DNA from: Anaerolineales bacterium
Lineage (GTDB): Bacteria; Chloroflexota; Anaerolineae; Anaerolineales; UBA4823
Reading direction: 5' to 3'
NCBI GenBank assembly: GCA_016935755.1
Contig: JAFGQI010000076.1
Location: forward strand, 124,600 to 188,599
Length of the DNA: 64,000 nucleotides
Below are positions 7,960 through 19,300 of this stretch, in pieces (within the stretch, counting starts at the first letter, position 1; the number at the start of each line of letters is the position of its first letter). The translations under genes were made by a program, and so were the position numbers. The notes beneath the pieces are model-generated. The model saw only the letters and a program-made list of their open reading frames with translations. It did no database searches and was not told the DNA's origin.

Positions 7960-10900
7960 ATGAAGCCAGCCCCTATGACTTTTGATGTCAGTGAAATTGA
8001 AGGCTCGATCGGCCAGCGTTTCCGACGCGTGGCAGAGGCGTTTTCAGAACGGCTGGCTGTTCATGACAGCCACAGCAGCCTGACCTATGGTGAATTAGAG
8101 CAAGTCTCTGATCGGGTCGCCAGGGGGCTGAGGCACCATTGTGGGGTTGGGACAGCGCCAGTCGCCATGCTGGTAGATCACCAGTCCAGCGCCATCGCAG
8201 CTCTTTTAGGGATACTGAAGGCGGGCAGGGCTTACCTGGCGCTAGACCCACATACGCCGCTGGTCCGGCTGACAGAAATTTTATTGGATGCTGGAGCAGC
8301 CTGCATCATTTCCGATCAAGAATACCAGTCTCTGGCGCAAGAATTAGCCGCACATGGGCGGCCGAATCTGTTCCTGGAAGAACTGCTCGCCTTTGATAAA
8401 CCATTGGGTGTGACCGGGATAGGTGATGGTCATCTGCAGGTAGGGCCAGATGCCCTGGCGGCGATTTTTTATACCTCTGGCTCAACGGGCGAGCCTAAGG
8501 GAGTGGGGCGCACACACCGGCAGATACTCCATTATGCCTGGAGCAATCTGTCTCTGTACCATATCCGACCGGATGACCGCCAGTCGCTGCTTTCATTTCT
8601 CGGATTTGCTGGTTCGGTGTCGGATATCTTCCACACCCTGCTGAATGGCGCTGCTTTATTCATGCTCAATCCGCGTGAAACAGGGCTGGACCAGATCATC
8701 CAATGGCTGGTGCAGCGCCGCATCACTCTCTGGCACCCCACGGTTGATTTGTTTCGACAGGTTTGCGGTCGACTTAGCGGGCATGAAGATTTGACCAACC
8801 TGCGGATGACGCTTCTGGCCAGCCAGGCGCTTTATCGCAGGGATGTGGATGCCTACCGCCGGCAGTTCCCGGCGCAGAGCATTCTGGTCAATCGCTATGG
8901 GATGACCGAAGCCACCGCTGCCGCTCAATTTTTGATCACCTCCGAGACGCAGCTGCCAGACGGTGAAGGGGTGCCCGTGGGTTATCCGGTGGATGGTTTT
9001 GAGATCATACTGCTGGATGACAATAGAAATCCGGTCGCCTTGGGGGAAATTGGCGAGATCGCCGTTCGCAGCCGCTTCCTGGCGCCGGGGTATCTCAATA
9101 AGCCGGAGCTTACCCGAGAAGTCTTCTTGCCTGATCCAGGAGGAGCCGACCAGCGAATCTACCTGACCGGTGACCTGGGCCGTATGCCCTTGGGAGGCCC
9201 TCTGGAACTGGTAGGGCGCAAAGATTTTCGCGTCAAAATCCGTGGTTATCGTGTTGAGTTATCAGCTGTAGAAGCGGCTTTGCTGAGCCTGGGGTCGGTG
9301 AAGCAAGCTGTGGTGGCAGCTCAGAAGGATTCGTTGGGCACAAGCGGCGAAGATCGTCTGGTGGCTTATCTTGTCCCCACAGAGCAGCCGCCGATCACGG
9401 TGACCCAGCTCAGGGAGCAACTGGCCAGAGTACTGCCAGAATACATGATCCCCGCGGTGTTTGTCTGGATGGAGCAGCTCCCTCTTACTGCCAGCGGCAA
9501 AGTAGACCGCCGCTCATTACCAGCGCCAGAAATGGTTCGCTCTGGACTGTCGCCAACCAACGAACCGCCTGCGAATGAGTTGGAAGCATATCTGATGGAG
9601 ATATGGGGCCAGATTCTAGGCGTCGAACGAGTCGGTGTGGAAGACAATTTCTTTGAGTTGGGGGGCGATTCGTTATCAGCCACACGCATCCTGACGCGGC
9701 TGTCAGATAAATACCCGATCGACCTGGGGCACAGCGCCATTTTTGAGCATCCGACTGTCCGGAAGCTGGCGCTCCACATTTCTTCCGAGTTAGATCTGCC
9801 CTCTACTCATACAATGCCCGAGGTTCCGCACGCCCTCTCCAGGAATGCTGCTCTCTCTCGGGTCTATCCATTGACCTTTATCCAGCAGAGCATCTGGTTC
9901 CAGCAGCAGCTTGATCTGGCAGCGCCGCTATATAACATGCCCAAGGCCTTTCGCCTGACCGGTGCGTTGGATTATCACGCCCTGCAGTATTCGCTTTTGG
10001 AAATCGTTTCGCGCCACCAGGTCCTACGATCCCGCTTTGAGGTGCTAGATGGCGTACCAGTCCAGAAAATCAGCCAGGAATGGAACCTGGATCTGCCTGT
10101 CGAAGACCTGGCAGGGTGTCCTGCGGAACAAAGGGAGCAAGAATTATTTTCGCGCATCCAGCAGGCAGCAGAAGAGCCATTCGATTTGACTCGGGATCTG
10201 CTCTTGCGAGCGCGTCTTTATAAACTGGCTGGTGAAGAGCATGTCTTGCTGATTGTCTTCCACCACATCGCTTCTGACTTTTGGTCAATTAACCTCTTTA
10301 ACCGTGAGCTTTCGGCCTTATATCAAGGTTATGCCAGCCAGGCAGCGGCTTCATCACCGCATCTCTTGCCTGGTCTGCAGCTGCTGTATGGGGATTACGC
10401 TGTCTGGCAGCGATCTTATTTCACACCAGAACACACGGATAAGCTGCTGGCTTTCTGGTTCGATCAGCTGCAGGATGCCCCGACTGCCCTTGACTTGCCG
10501 ACTGATAAAACGCGCCCGGCGATTGCAGGGTTTGCTGGAGGGCGGGTGAGCCGGCAGCTTCCTGTCCCATTAACCGCTGCTCTAATTACACTAAGCCAGC
10601 AGCAGGGCGCTACTTTATTTATGACCATGCTGACTTCGTTCGCCATACTGCTCTATCGTTATACAGGCCAGGACGATATCTTGATCGGTTCGCCTGTGGC
10701 CGGGCGAAACCAGCCAGAAGTTGAAAATCTAATTGGCGCTTTCATCAATACGCTGGTCTATCGTTGTGACCTATTCGGCGATAAGGGAGGTACACCAGAG
10801 CGTCTTTCCTTCGTTCAGGCGCTAAACCGGGTGCGCGATATGGCTTTGCAGGTCTATGCCCACCAGGAGCTGGCCTTTGAAAAGCTGCTTGAGCGGCTCA

Positions 10901-13290
10901 AACCGGAACGCAGCCGCAACCGCGCCCCGCTCTTCCAGGTGATGCTCGATTACCTCAATACGCCTCTGGAGAACCTGGATCTGGCAGGCGTAAAGGTCGA
11001 AAAGCTGCCGGTGACCAACCGGACATCTATCTATGATTTGACTCTCTTTGTTCATCAGGAAGGGTATCAAATTAATCTCAGCCTGGAGTATTCGGCTGAC
11101 TTATTTCACCAGACGACTGCTGAACGGATGCTGACCCACCTGGAGACGCTGCTGAAAAGCATTGTCTCCAGACCGAATCAGGCGATTGGTCGGCTGGGGT
11201 TGCTGACAGAGCTAGAACGACGCCAAATCTTGTTGGGATGGAATAACACCTGGCGGGATTATACTGCCGACCCTGATCTCGCTGAGACCTGTGCTCACCA
11301 GATTTTTGAAAGACAGGCGCGTCGGTCTCCCCAATCCATCGCCGTGCAGGCCGACCTGGGGGATGATGCTGAGGTCCTAAGCCTGACCTATGGCGAATTG
11401 GAACGCAGAGCCAACCAGCTGGCTCATTACCTGCGCGCTCAGGGCGTTGAACTTGAGACATTGGTGGGGATCTGTATGGAGCGCTCCCCGGAGATGATCG
11501 TGGCTGTGCTGGGGGTATTAAAAGCCGGAGGGGCTTATGTCCCGCTTGACCCTGGTTATCCTGCTGAGCGTCTGGCTTATATGATTCAGGATGCTGGTAT
11601 GCCCGTCATCCTGTCTCACCAGCGGCTGTCAGAGAAACTCACTTCTCTACTGGTTAACTCCCCAGACAAGCTCGACCCAAGGCTGATCTTGCTGGACACT
11701 CACTGGCATACCATCGCTCAGGCTGGTGGTGAAAAAGCAGGCGAGTATGCGCCGAGTCTCCCAGTTGCTCCTGACAACCTGGCTTATATGATCTACACCT
11801 CAGGCTCCACCGGACAGGCCAAAGGGGTGATGATTACTCACCGGGCGCTGTGCAACCACCTCTACTGGATGCAGGAGGTCTTCCCCACAGGCCCAACGGA
11901 CCGTTTCCTGCAGAGCACCTCTTTCAGTTTTGATGTCTCAGCCTGTGAAATATTTACACCCTGGTTAGTAGGCGCGCAGATCGTCCTGGCGCGGCCTGAT
12001 GCTCAGAAAGAAGTCCTTTCTTTGCTGGACACGATTCAAAAGTTCCAGATTACGGTCTTTCAACCGGTCACATCGCTGCTTCAAGCTCTGATCGAAGATC
12101 GTCGATTTGAGCAATGCACCTCCTTGCGTTACATCTTCTGTGGCGGGGAGGCTATCCCGCCTGATTTGCCTGCTCGCGTTTATCGCAGCCTAGCTGCGGC
12201 GACTGAATCGGGTGTGGGCATCCAATTGGTAAACCTGTATGGCCCCAGCGAGGCGACGATCGATTCCATTTGCTGGATCTGCCCACCTGCAGAGGGTACT
12301 CCCATCGTTCCGATTGGGAAACCCATTGCCAACCTGCAGGCGTATATCCTGGATGAAGCCTTAATGCCCCTCTCGCCGGGTTTGCCCGGTGAAATTTATC
12401 TGGGGGGAGTTGGGCTGGCGCGCGGTTATCACCGCCGCCCACAATTGACCGCCGAGCGGTTCATTCCTGATCCATTTGTCGCCATGCATGGTGACTTGAG
12501 CAGTTCGGTTGGGGGAACCCGGTCTGTGGGAGGCCGGATCTATCGTACAGGCGACAGGGGGCGTTATCTGCCAGATGGGAATATCGAGTTCCTGGGGCGG
12601 GTGGACGATCAGATTAAACTGCGTGGTTTCCGCGTGGAGTTGGGCGAGATCCAGCACGCTCTCCAGGCCTGTCCAGGCGTCCGGCAGGCTCTGGTAGTGC
12701 TGGGAAAACCCCTGCCAGCAGCGACTGGGCTTGCCGCCAACCCGCACCTGATCGCTTATGTAGTACCCGAACCAGATAAGGAAATGGCGGTTGAAGAGTT
12801 GCGCAGGTTTCTTGCCTCCAGATTGCCAGATTTCATGCTGCCCAAGGAGTATGTTTTTCTGGACGCTCTGCCGTTAGGCCCATCCGGCAAGATTGATCGC
12901 CGTTCTCTGCCCGCGCCGGCAGCGACATTTAAAGATCGTACCAGCAAAGTAGCGCCGCGCAACGATTTAGAAAGAGTCCTGGTGGGGATTTGGGAGGAGA
13001 TACTGGGGGTGCAGGAGCCTGGAATCCATGATTCATTCTTTGACCTGGGTGGTCATTCACTGCTGGCGGTGCGGTTAATCGTCCAGTTGGTTGAGACATT
13101 CCAGGTGGAACTGCCCATGAGGTCGGTTTTCGAGGCACCTACCATTGCCCAGGTGGCAGAGCTGATCAAGGAAAAGAGCGGCAATCCAGCTAAAATTGAA
13201 CGAATAGCTTCCTTGCTCTTGCAGCTGGCAGCGATGTCAGACGAGCAGGCTGAAGCCCTGTTGGCGTCGAAGGATAAGGATGCGGGATAA
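7960..13290 (+). CDS. nonribosomal peptide synthetase A*-T-C-A-T, atypical loading domain
   Basis: A 1776-aa two-module NRPS that starts directly with adenylation, so it is built to initiate a chain. The first A domain (about 20-500) has intact YTSGSTGEPKG, YGMTEAT and ASGKVDR. However, its A4 motif reads GFAGSVSD, putting Ala217 where amino-acid-activating domains have Asp235. The code by eye is A-G-S-H-L-S-R-A-A-K, so a substrate without a free alpha-amino group is likely. Carrier 1 has Ser571 (GGDSLS). The C domain carries HHIASD (768-773). The second A domain (about 1085-1600) reads D-V-C-Q-F-G-L-I-D-K, close to the Gln-type code I recall (DAWQFGLIDK), and carrier 2 has Ser1700. The C-terminal tail MSDEQAEALL is a probable docking tag. 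There is no obvious ribosome site at 7960; coupling to the preceding gene is likely. Confidence 0.95.
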   Translation: MKPAPMTFDVSEIEGSIGQRFRRVAEAFSERLAVHDSHSSLTYGELEQVSDRVARGLRHHCGVGTAPVAMLVDHQSSAIAALLGILKAGRAYLALDPHTPLVRLTEILLDAGAACIISDQEYQSLAQELAAHGRPNLFLEELLAFDKPLGVTGIGDGHLQVGPDALAAIFYTSGSTGEPKGVGRTHRQILHYAWSNLSLYHIRPDDRQSLLSFLGFAGSVSDIFHTLLNGAALFMLNPRETGLDQIIQWLVQRRITLWHPTVDLFRQVCGRLSGHEDLTNLRMTLLASQALYRRDVDAYRRQFPAQSILVNRYGMTEATAAAQFLITSETQLPDGEGVPVGYPVDGFEIILLDDNRNPVALGEIGEIAVRSRFLAPGYLNKPELTREVFLPDPGGADQRIYLTGDLGRMPLGGPLELVGRKDFRVKIRGYRVELSAVEAALLSLGSVKQAVVAAQKDSLGTSGEDRLVAYLVPTEQPPITVTQLREQLARVLPEYMIPAVFVWMEQLPLTASGKVDRRSLPAPEMVRSGLSPTNEPPANELEAYLMEIWGQILGVERVGVEDNFFELGGDSLSATRILTRLSDKYPIDLGHSAIFEHPTVRKLALHISSELDLPSTHTMPEVPHALSRNAALSRVYPLTFIQQSIWFQQQLDLAAPLYNMPKAFRLTGALDYHALQYSLLEIVSRHQVLRSRFEVLDGVPVQKISQEWNLDLPVEDLAGCPAEQREQELFSRIQQAAEEPFDLTRDLLLRARLYKLAGEEHVLLIVFHHIASDFWSINLFNRELSALYQGYASQAAASSPHLLPGLQLLYGDYAVWQRSYFTPEHTDKLLAFWFDQLQDAPTALDLPTDKTRPAIAGFAGGRVSRQLPVPLTAALITLSQQQGATLFMTMLTSFAILLYRYTGQDDILIGSPVAGRNQPEVENLIGAFINTLVYRCDLFGDKGGTPERLSFVQALNRVRDMALQVYAHQELAFEKLLERLKPERSRNRAPLFQVMLDYLNTPLENLDLAGVKVEKLPVTNRTSIYDLTLFVHQEGYQINLSLEYSADLFHQTTAERMLTHLETLLKSIVSRPNQAIGRLGLLTELERRQILLGWNNTWRDYTADPDLAETCAHQIFERQARRSPQSIAVQADLGDDAEVLSLTYGELERRANQLAHYLRAQGVELETLVGICMERSPEMIVAVLGVLKAGGAYVPLDPGYPAERLAYMIQDAGMPVILSHQRLSEKLTSLLVNSPDKLDPRLILLDTHWHTIAQAGGEKAGEYAPSLPVAPDNLAYMIYTSGSTGQAKGVMITHRALCNHLYWMQEVFPTGPTDRFLQSTSFSFDVSACEIFTPWLVGAQIVLARPDAQKEVLSLLDTIQKFQITVFQPVTSLLQALIEDRRFEQCTSLRYIFCGGEAIPPDLPARVYRSLAAATESGVGIQLVNLYGPSEATIDSICWICPPAEGTPIVPIGKPIANLQAYILDEALMPLSPGLPGEIYLGGVGLARGYHRRPQLTAERFIPDPFVAMHGDLSSSVGGTRSVGGRIYRTGDRGRYLPDGNIEFLGRVDDQIKLRGFRVELGEIQHALQACPGVRQALVVLGKPLPAATGLAANPHLIAYVVPEPDKEMAVEELRRFLASRLPDFMLPKEYVFLDALPLGPSGKIDRRSLPAPAATFKDRTSKVAPRNDLERVLVGIWEEILGVQEPGIHDSFFDLGGHSLLAVRLIVQLVETFQVELPMRSVFEAPTIAQVAELIKEKSGNPAKIERIASLLLQLAAMSDEQAEALLASKDKDAG

Positions 13291-13320
13291 TTCGGTACTG
13301 TCTTTCGGAGAGCAATCGGG

Positions 13321-16300
13321 ATGAGCGATCAAAGCAGAGACCAGGAAAACCAGCCGCCAGGCTTTAGGCTTTCGTCAGCCAAACGCATCCTGCTGGAAAA
13401 ACTCTTGCAGGAAGAGGGGTTCGGCGCCGCGACCAAAGCCATGATCCCGCGGCGCAACCAGGATTTGCCTGCACCGCTATCCTCAGCCCAGCAGCGCTTG
13501 TGGTTTTTGCACCACTTGGAAGGTTCAGGCTCTACATACAATGTCCCTTACACCTATCGTCTGCGGGGAGCCCTGAATATCTCGGCGCTGCAGCGCAGCC
13601 TAGAAATCCTGGCGCAGCGCCAGGAAATTTTGCGTACCACTTTTCGCCTGGGAGAGCAGGAATCAGGGATTGCTGACAGCCAGAAAGTGCCCAGTCAGCC
13701 CTATCAGGTAATTTTCACCACGCTCGACCTGGATATATCGCCGATTGACCTTTCCTCAATTCCTGTTGAAAACCAGGAGGCGGAAATCCAACGTCAGGCA
13801 AAGGAATTGGGGCGAAAAATCTTTGATTTACAGATAGGCCCCCTGCTTCGTGGAGCTTTACTGCGCCTGTCCGCCGACGATCATGTTCTTTGTCTTTGCT
13901 TCCATCACAGCATCTTTGATGAATGGTCAGCGGAAGTATTTTCGCGTGAACTGGGGTTGATATACCTGGCAGAAAGTACCGGGCAGCCGGTTGAACTGCC
14001 CGACCTGCCGGTGCAGTACGCTGATTACGCCGCCTGGCAGCAAGAGCAACTAAAGAGCGGAATTTGGGATCGTCAACTGGCTTATTGGAAGCAAAAGCTG
14101 GCAGGCGCTTCGCCGGTATTGGATTTACCCACCGACCACCCACACCTGCTTGTGCAGAGTTCGCAAGGTTCGGTAGGCCAACGATGGTTGTCTTTGGATC
14201 TCTTAGAAGCATTGAAGCGTTTCAGCCAGGCGGAGAGGGTGACTCTCTTTACTACTTTGCTGGCAGCTTTTGAAGTTCTCCTGTACCGCTATTCCGGTCA
14301 GGCAGATTTCTTAATCGGCACGCCGATCGCCAACCGTCAGCAGGCTGGGATTGAATTTCTGATTGGCTTTTTCCTGAACACCCTGGTCATGCGCAGCTGC
14401 CTGAACAGCAGCCTCAGTTTTCGCTCCATGCTGAATAAAGTGGGGCAGGATGTCTTGGAAGCTTTTGACAATCAGGATTTGCCCTTTGAACGACTGGTAG
14501 AGATATTGAAACCTGGGCGCGACTTGAGCCGCCAACCGCTCTTCCAGGTGATGTTCGTCTCGCAGCCGTTTGTGGATCAGCAGTTAACCCTTGCCGGGCT
14601 TCAGGTCGAGCCTGTGCAGGTGGATTATGGTTGGTCCAAATTCGACCTGACTCTCTTTGCGATTGAACAGGAGAACAGCCTGCTTCTGCGTCTGGAGTAC
14701 AACAGCGATCTGTATGAGACCGCGACGATTGAGCGGATGCTGGGGCATTACCAGCGCCTGTTGGAAGGGCTGCTGGAAACCCCCGATTTGCCGGTGGGTC
14801 TACTGCCCTTGCTCAGCGGAGAAGAAGAGGTGCAGTTCCAGGCCTGGAACACGACCGCCCATCCTTACCCGGCTCACATGGGTGTACACCAGATGTTCGA
14901 AGCTCAGGTCAGGCGTGCGCCTGATCGAGAAGCAGTTTACTTCTTGGGGCAGCGCCTTTCTTATGGCGAATTGAACTGCCGGACCAACCAGCTTGCACAT
15001 TATCTGCGCAGCCTGGGTGTTGGGCCAGAGGTGTTGGTGGGCGTCTGTCTGGATCGTTCGTTGGATATGGTGGTGGCGATTTTAGGCGTACTCAAGGCAG
15101 GCGGTGCCTATGTACCGCTTGATCTCACATATCCGGCTGAACGATTGGCATATATGCTGCGGGACGCCCGCGCCCAGGTGCTCTTGACCGAAAGAGAGCA
15201 ATCTGAACGTCTGGGGGCAGTTCAAACGCGCATGGTTTGTCTGGACTCGCATTGGGATGAAATCTCCCGCCAACCGGTCGAAAACCCGACCAACCTGAGC
15301 CAGCCGCAGAACTCAGCTTATGTGATTTACACCTCCGGATCGACTGGCGCGCCCAAAGGCGCGGTCATCACTCATCAAGCGTTGAGCAACCACATGACCT
15401 GGATGCAGGAGGTATATCCCCTGCACGAGGATGACAGCGTTTTTCAGAAGACCCCTTTCAGCTTCGATGCTTCGGTGTGGGAGTTTTATGCTCCGCTGCT
15501 GGTTGGGGCGCGGTTGGTAATGGCAGCGCCTGGCGGGCACCGTGATATCACCTACTTGATCCAAGAAATGAATGCCCAGCAGATCACCATTTTGCAGACG
15601 GTGCCGTCTCTGCTGAGGATTCTGGTAGAGGATGATCGTTTTAAGGGCTGTACCTCCCTCCGACGCATATTTTGCGGTGGGGAAGCTATCCCAGCGGAAC
15701 TGCCAGGTCAGGTCTTTGCGGCCTTGGATGTGGAGCTGATTAACCTGTATGGACCAGCCGAGGCCTGCATCAATACAGTCACCTGGAATTTTCCCAGAGA
15801 GGCTTCTGACCTGGCCTCTTCAATGCCTCCTGTCCCCATCGGCAGGCCGGTTTTTAATGTCCAGGCTTTCGTCTTGGATCGCAATCTGCAGCCTCTGCCT
15901 GTTGGCGTGTCGGGTGAGTTGTATCTCAGTGGGGATAGCCTGGGTCGAGGCTACCTTCATCATCCCGATTGGACTGCCGAGAAATTCATCCCCAGGCCAG
16001 ATTGGCTGCACCCTCCGGGACAGCCGAGCGAGCGCTTATATCGCACCGGCGATCTGGCGCGCTTTCTTCCGGATGGCAGCCTGGAGTTTTTAGGCCGGGC
16101 GGATTTCATGGTCAAACTGCATGGGCTGCGTCTGGAGTTAGGTGAGATTGAAGCTGCATTGGAAGGGCACTCGGCGGTGCATCGGGCGGTTGTCATGCTG
16201 CGCCAGATCGGTTTTACAGAGAGTAGGTCGGAAGGGCAGATGGGGGATGATCGCCGTCTGGTGGCATATCTGGTGCTGCATGCTACTTACCAGGTCTCCA

Positions 16301-19300
16301 CCCAGGAACTGCGCATGTATCTTCATGCTCGTTTGCCTGAATTTATGATCCCCTCGATCTTTATTTTCCTGGAGGCGCTTCCGCTCACACCGAGCGGTAA
16401 AGTAGATCGGGGCGCGCTGCCAGCGCCGAATCCAGCCCTGATTGAGATGGAATCGCTGTTTGCAGGTCCGCGCGATGAACTGGAACGTCAGCTGTGCCAG
16501 GTCTGGGAGGTGGTCCTGGGAGTAAAGCCAGTAGGCATCCAGGATAACTTTTTTGAGTTGGGCGGGCATTCACTGCTGGCGATCCGCCTGATGGTTCAGA
16601 TTGAGGAAGAATTAGGTCGCAGGCTGCCGCTGGCGATGTTATTCCAACTGCCCACTGTGGCTGAATTAGCAGAGGCCATGCGGCATGGGGCTGGTGAGGC
16701 GACCAGGCAGGTGATTATTCCACGTGACGCCAGCCTGCCTGCGCCGCTGTCTTCCGCCCAGCAACGCTTGTGGTTTCTGGATCGTCTGGAAGGCATGCAG
16801 GGCACCTATAATGTGCCATTTGCCTACCGGTTATCCGGCGAGCTGAATCCCCTGGCGTTGCGGGCCAGCCTGCAAGCTCTAGCCCAACGGCATGAGATCT
16901 TACGCACCGGAATATCTCAGATCGGCGATCAGCCAGTCCAGCTTATCCTGCCGCAGATCGATATTCCACTTCAGGTGGATGACCTGGATTCGATGCAAGG
17001 ACTCTCTGAGTCCGAAAAACAGAACCGCGCCAGACAGATGGCAGTAGACGAGGGCTGCTTACCATTTGACCTGAGCGCTGCACCTCTTTGGCGCGCTCGC
17101 ATTCTGCGCCTGGATGAACAAGAGCATATCTTGCTGTTCACTTTTCATCATGCCATTATAGATGAATGGTCCGCGGATGTGTTCTTCAATGAGCTGCGCC
17201 TCGTGTACCAGGCGCAAATCATGGAGAAACAGGCAGATCTGGTGGAACTGCCTGTCCAGTATGCTGATTATGCGGTCTGGCAGCAGCGGCAGATCGAACA
17301 TGGGGCTTACGAAGAGCAGCTAGCGTATTGGAAAACATACCTGGCGGGAGCGCCAGCGGCTCTAGATCTGCCTCTCGATCATCCTCGCCCTGCTGTGCAG
17401 TCTTTCTGTGGTGCATCGGTGATGCGGGAGTTGCCGGCGGAAATTGCGCGTTGTTTAAAGCAGCTGGGCCAGGCAGAACGAGTCACCCTATTCACCATTC
17501 TGCTGGCAGCCTTTGAGGTGCTGCTTTCCCGCTACAGCGGACAACAGGATTTGCTGGTCGGTACGCCGATTGCCAACCGCAGTCAGATCGAGCTGAACAA
17601 TCTGATTGGATTCTTCCTCAACACCCTGGTGCTGCGGGCAAACTTGCAGGAGGCTCCTGGATTCCGCGATTTCCTCCATCAAGTAGAGGCATCTCTTTTG
17701 CAGGCTTTCGAAAATCAGGAACTGCCTTTTGAACGTTTGGTTGAGGAACTGCGGCCTGAGCGTGATCTCAGCCGCCAGCCGTTGTTTCAGGTAATGTTTG
17801 TCTTGCATCCGCCTTCGCTGCAGCAATTCCACCTGGCTGGACTGCAAGTTTCCCCCATGAGACTGGATTATGGCTCGGCAAAATTCGACCTGACTCTCTT
17901 TGTGAGCGAACACCAGAATGGGCTTCGATTGAGCTTGGAGTACAGCACCGATTTGTTTGATCAGGCCACGATCGAACGCATGTTGGTTCATTATGAACAA
18001 TTGCTCGAAAGTTTGCTGGCCCAACCAGATCAAGCAGTGGTGGTACTGCCCATGCTCACCGAAACTGAGAGGCAAACATTGCTCTCGTGGAATGAAACCA
18101 GCCGGGAATACCAGTACGGTCTGGGGGTGCACACCTTTTTTGAAACTCAGGCTCTGCATGCGCCTGAGCAGATTGCGCTTGTATATCAGGATGGTCAGTT
18201 GACCTATGGTCAGCTAAACAAACGGGCGAATCAGCTTGCCAATGCTTTGCTGCAATCTGGGGTGGAGCCGGATTGCACCGTTGGCATCTGCCTGGAGCGT
18301 TCGCCAGAGATGATCGTGGCGATACTGGGTGTGCTCAAGGCCGGCGGCGCCTGCGTGCCTTTTGACCCCAGCTATCCGAAAATGCGCCTGGAGTATATGC
18401 TTCAGGATGCTCAGGTGAAAGTGCTGGTAACGCAAACTTCCTTGGTGGACAAATTCCCTGACACTCCTGCGCTGGTGCTCTGCCTGGATGGAGATCTGGC
18501 ATATCTGGATAACGATAACGTGGCAAACCCTGCCCCACCTTTACGACCCGATCACCTGGCTTATCTGCTTTATACCTCCGGTTCCACTGGAACGCCTAAG
18601 GGCGTGGAGATGCCGCACCGTCCGTTGTGCAATCTGGTTGCCTGGCAGCTCTCCAACCCACATTTTGCTGGCCCCGCCAGGACCTTGCAGTATACCTCAT
18701 TGAACTTTGATGTGTCTTTCCAGGAAATTTTTTCGACCTTATCAGCTGGAGGAACACTGGTATTGGTGTCCGAGGAGATACGCCGTGAACCGCGCCTGTT
18801 ACTGGCCTACCTGGCTGAGCAGTCCATTGACAGGCTCTATCTGCCCTTTGTGGCCTTGCAGCAGTTGGTTGAAACGGCGGTTCAATGGGGAGTTGACGCC
18901 CGTCTAAAACTTTCCGAAGTGATCACGGCAGGTGAGCAGTTGAAAACCACCCCCCAGATGGCTGCTTTTTTCACTCAACTGCCTGGCTGTACTCTCCATA
19001 ATCATTATGGCCCAACCGAGAGTCACGTGGTAACGGCTTATACCCTGCAGGGCGCTCCTGAGACCTGGCCTTCCTTGCCGCCCATTGGAAAACCCGTTGC
19101 AAACACGCAGATTTATTTGTTGGATCCATATCTTCAACCAGTTCCAGTGGGTGTGGTGGGAGAGTTATATATTGGTGGATTGGCGCTGGCGCGTGGCTAT
19201 CACAACCAGCCTGGCATGACTGTGGAGAGATTCATTCCGCATCCTTTTGACCAATCAGGTCAACGTTTGTATCGCACTGGCGATCTGGCGCGCTACCTGC

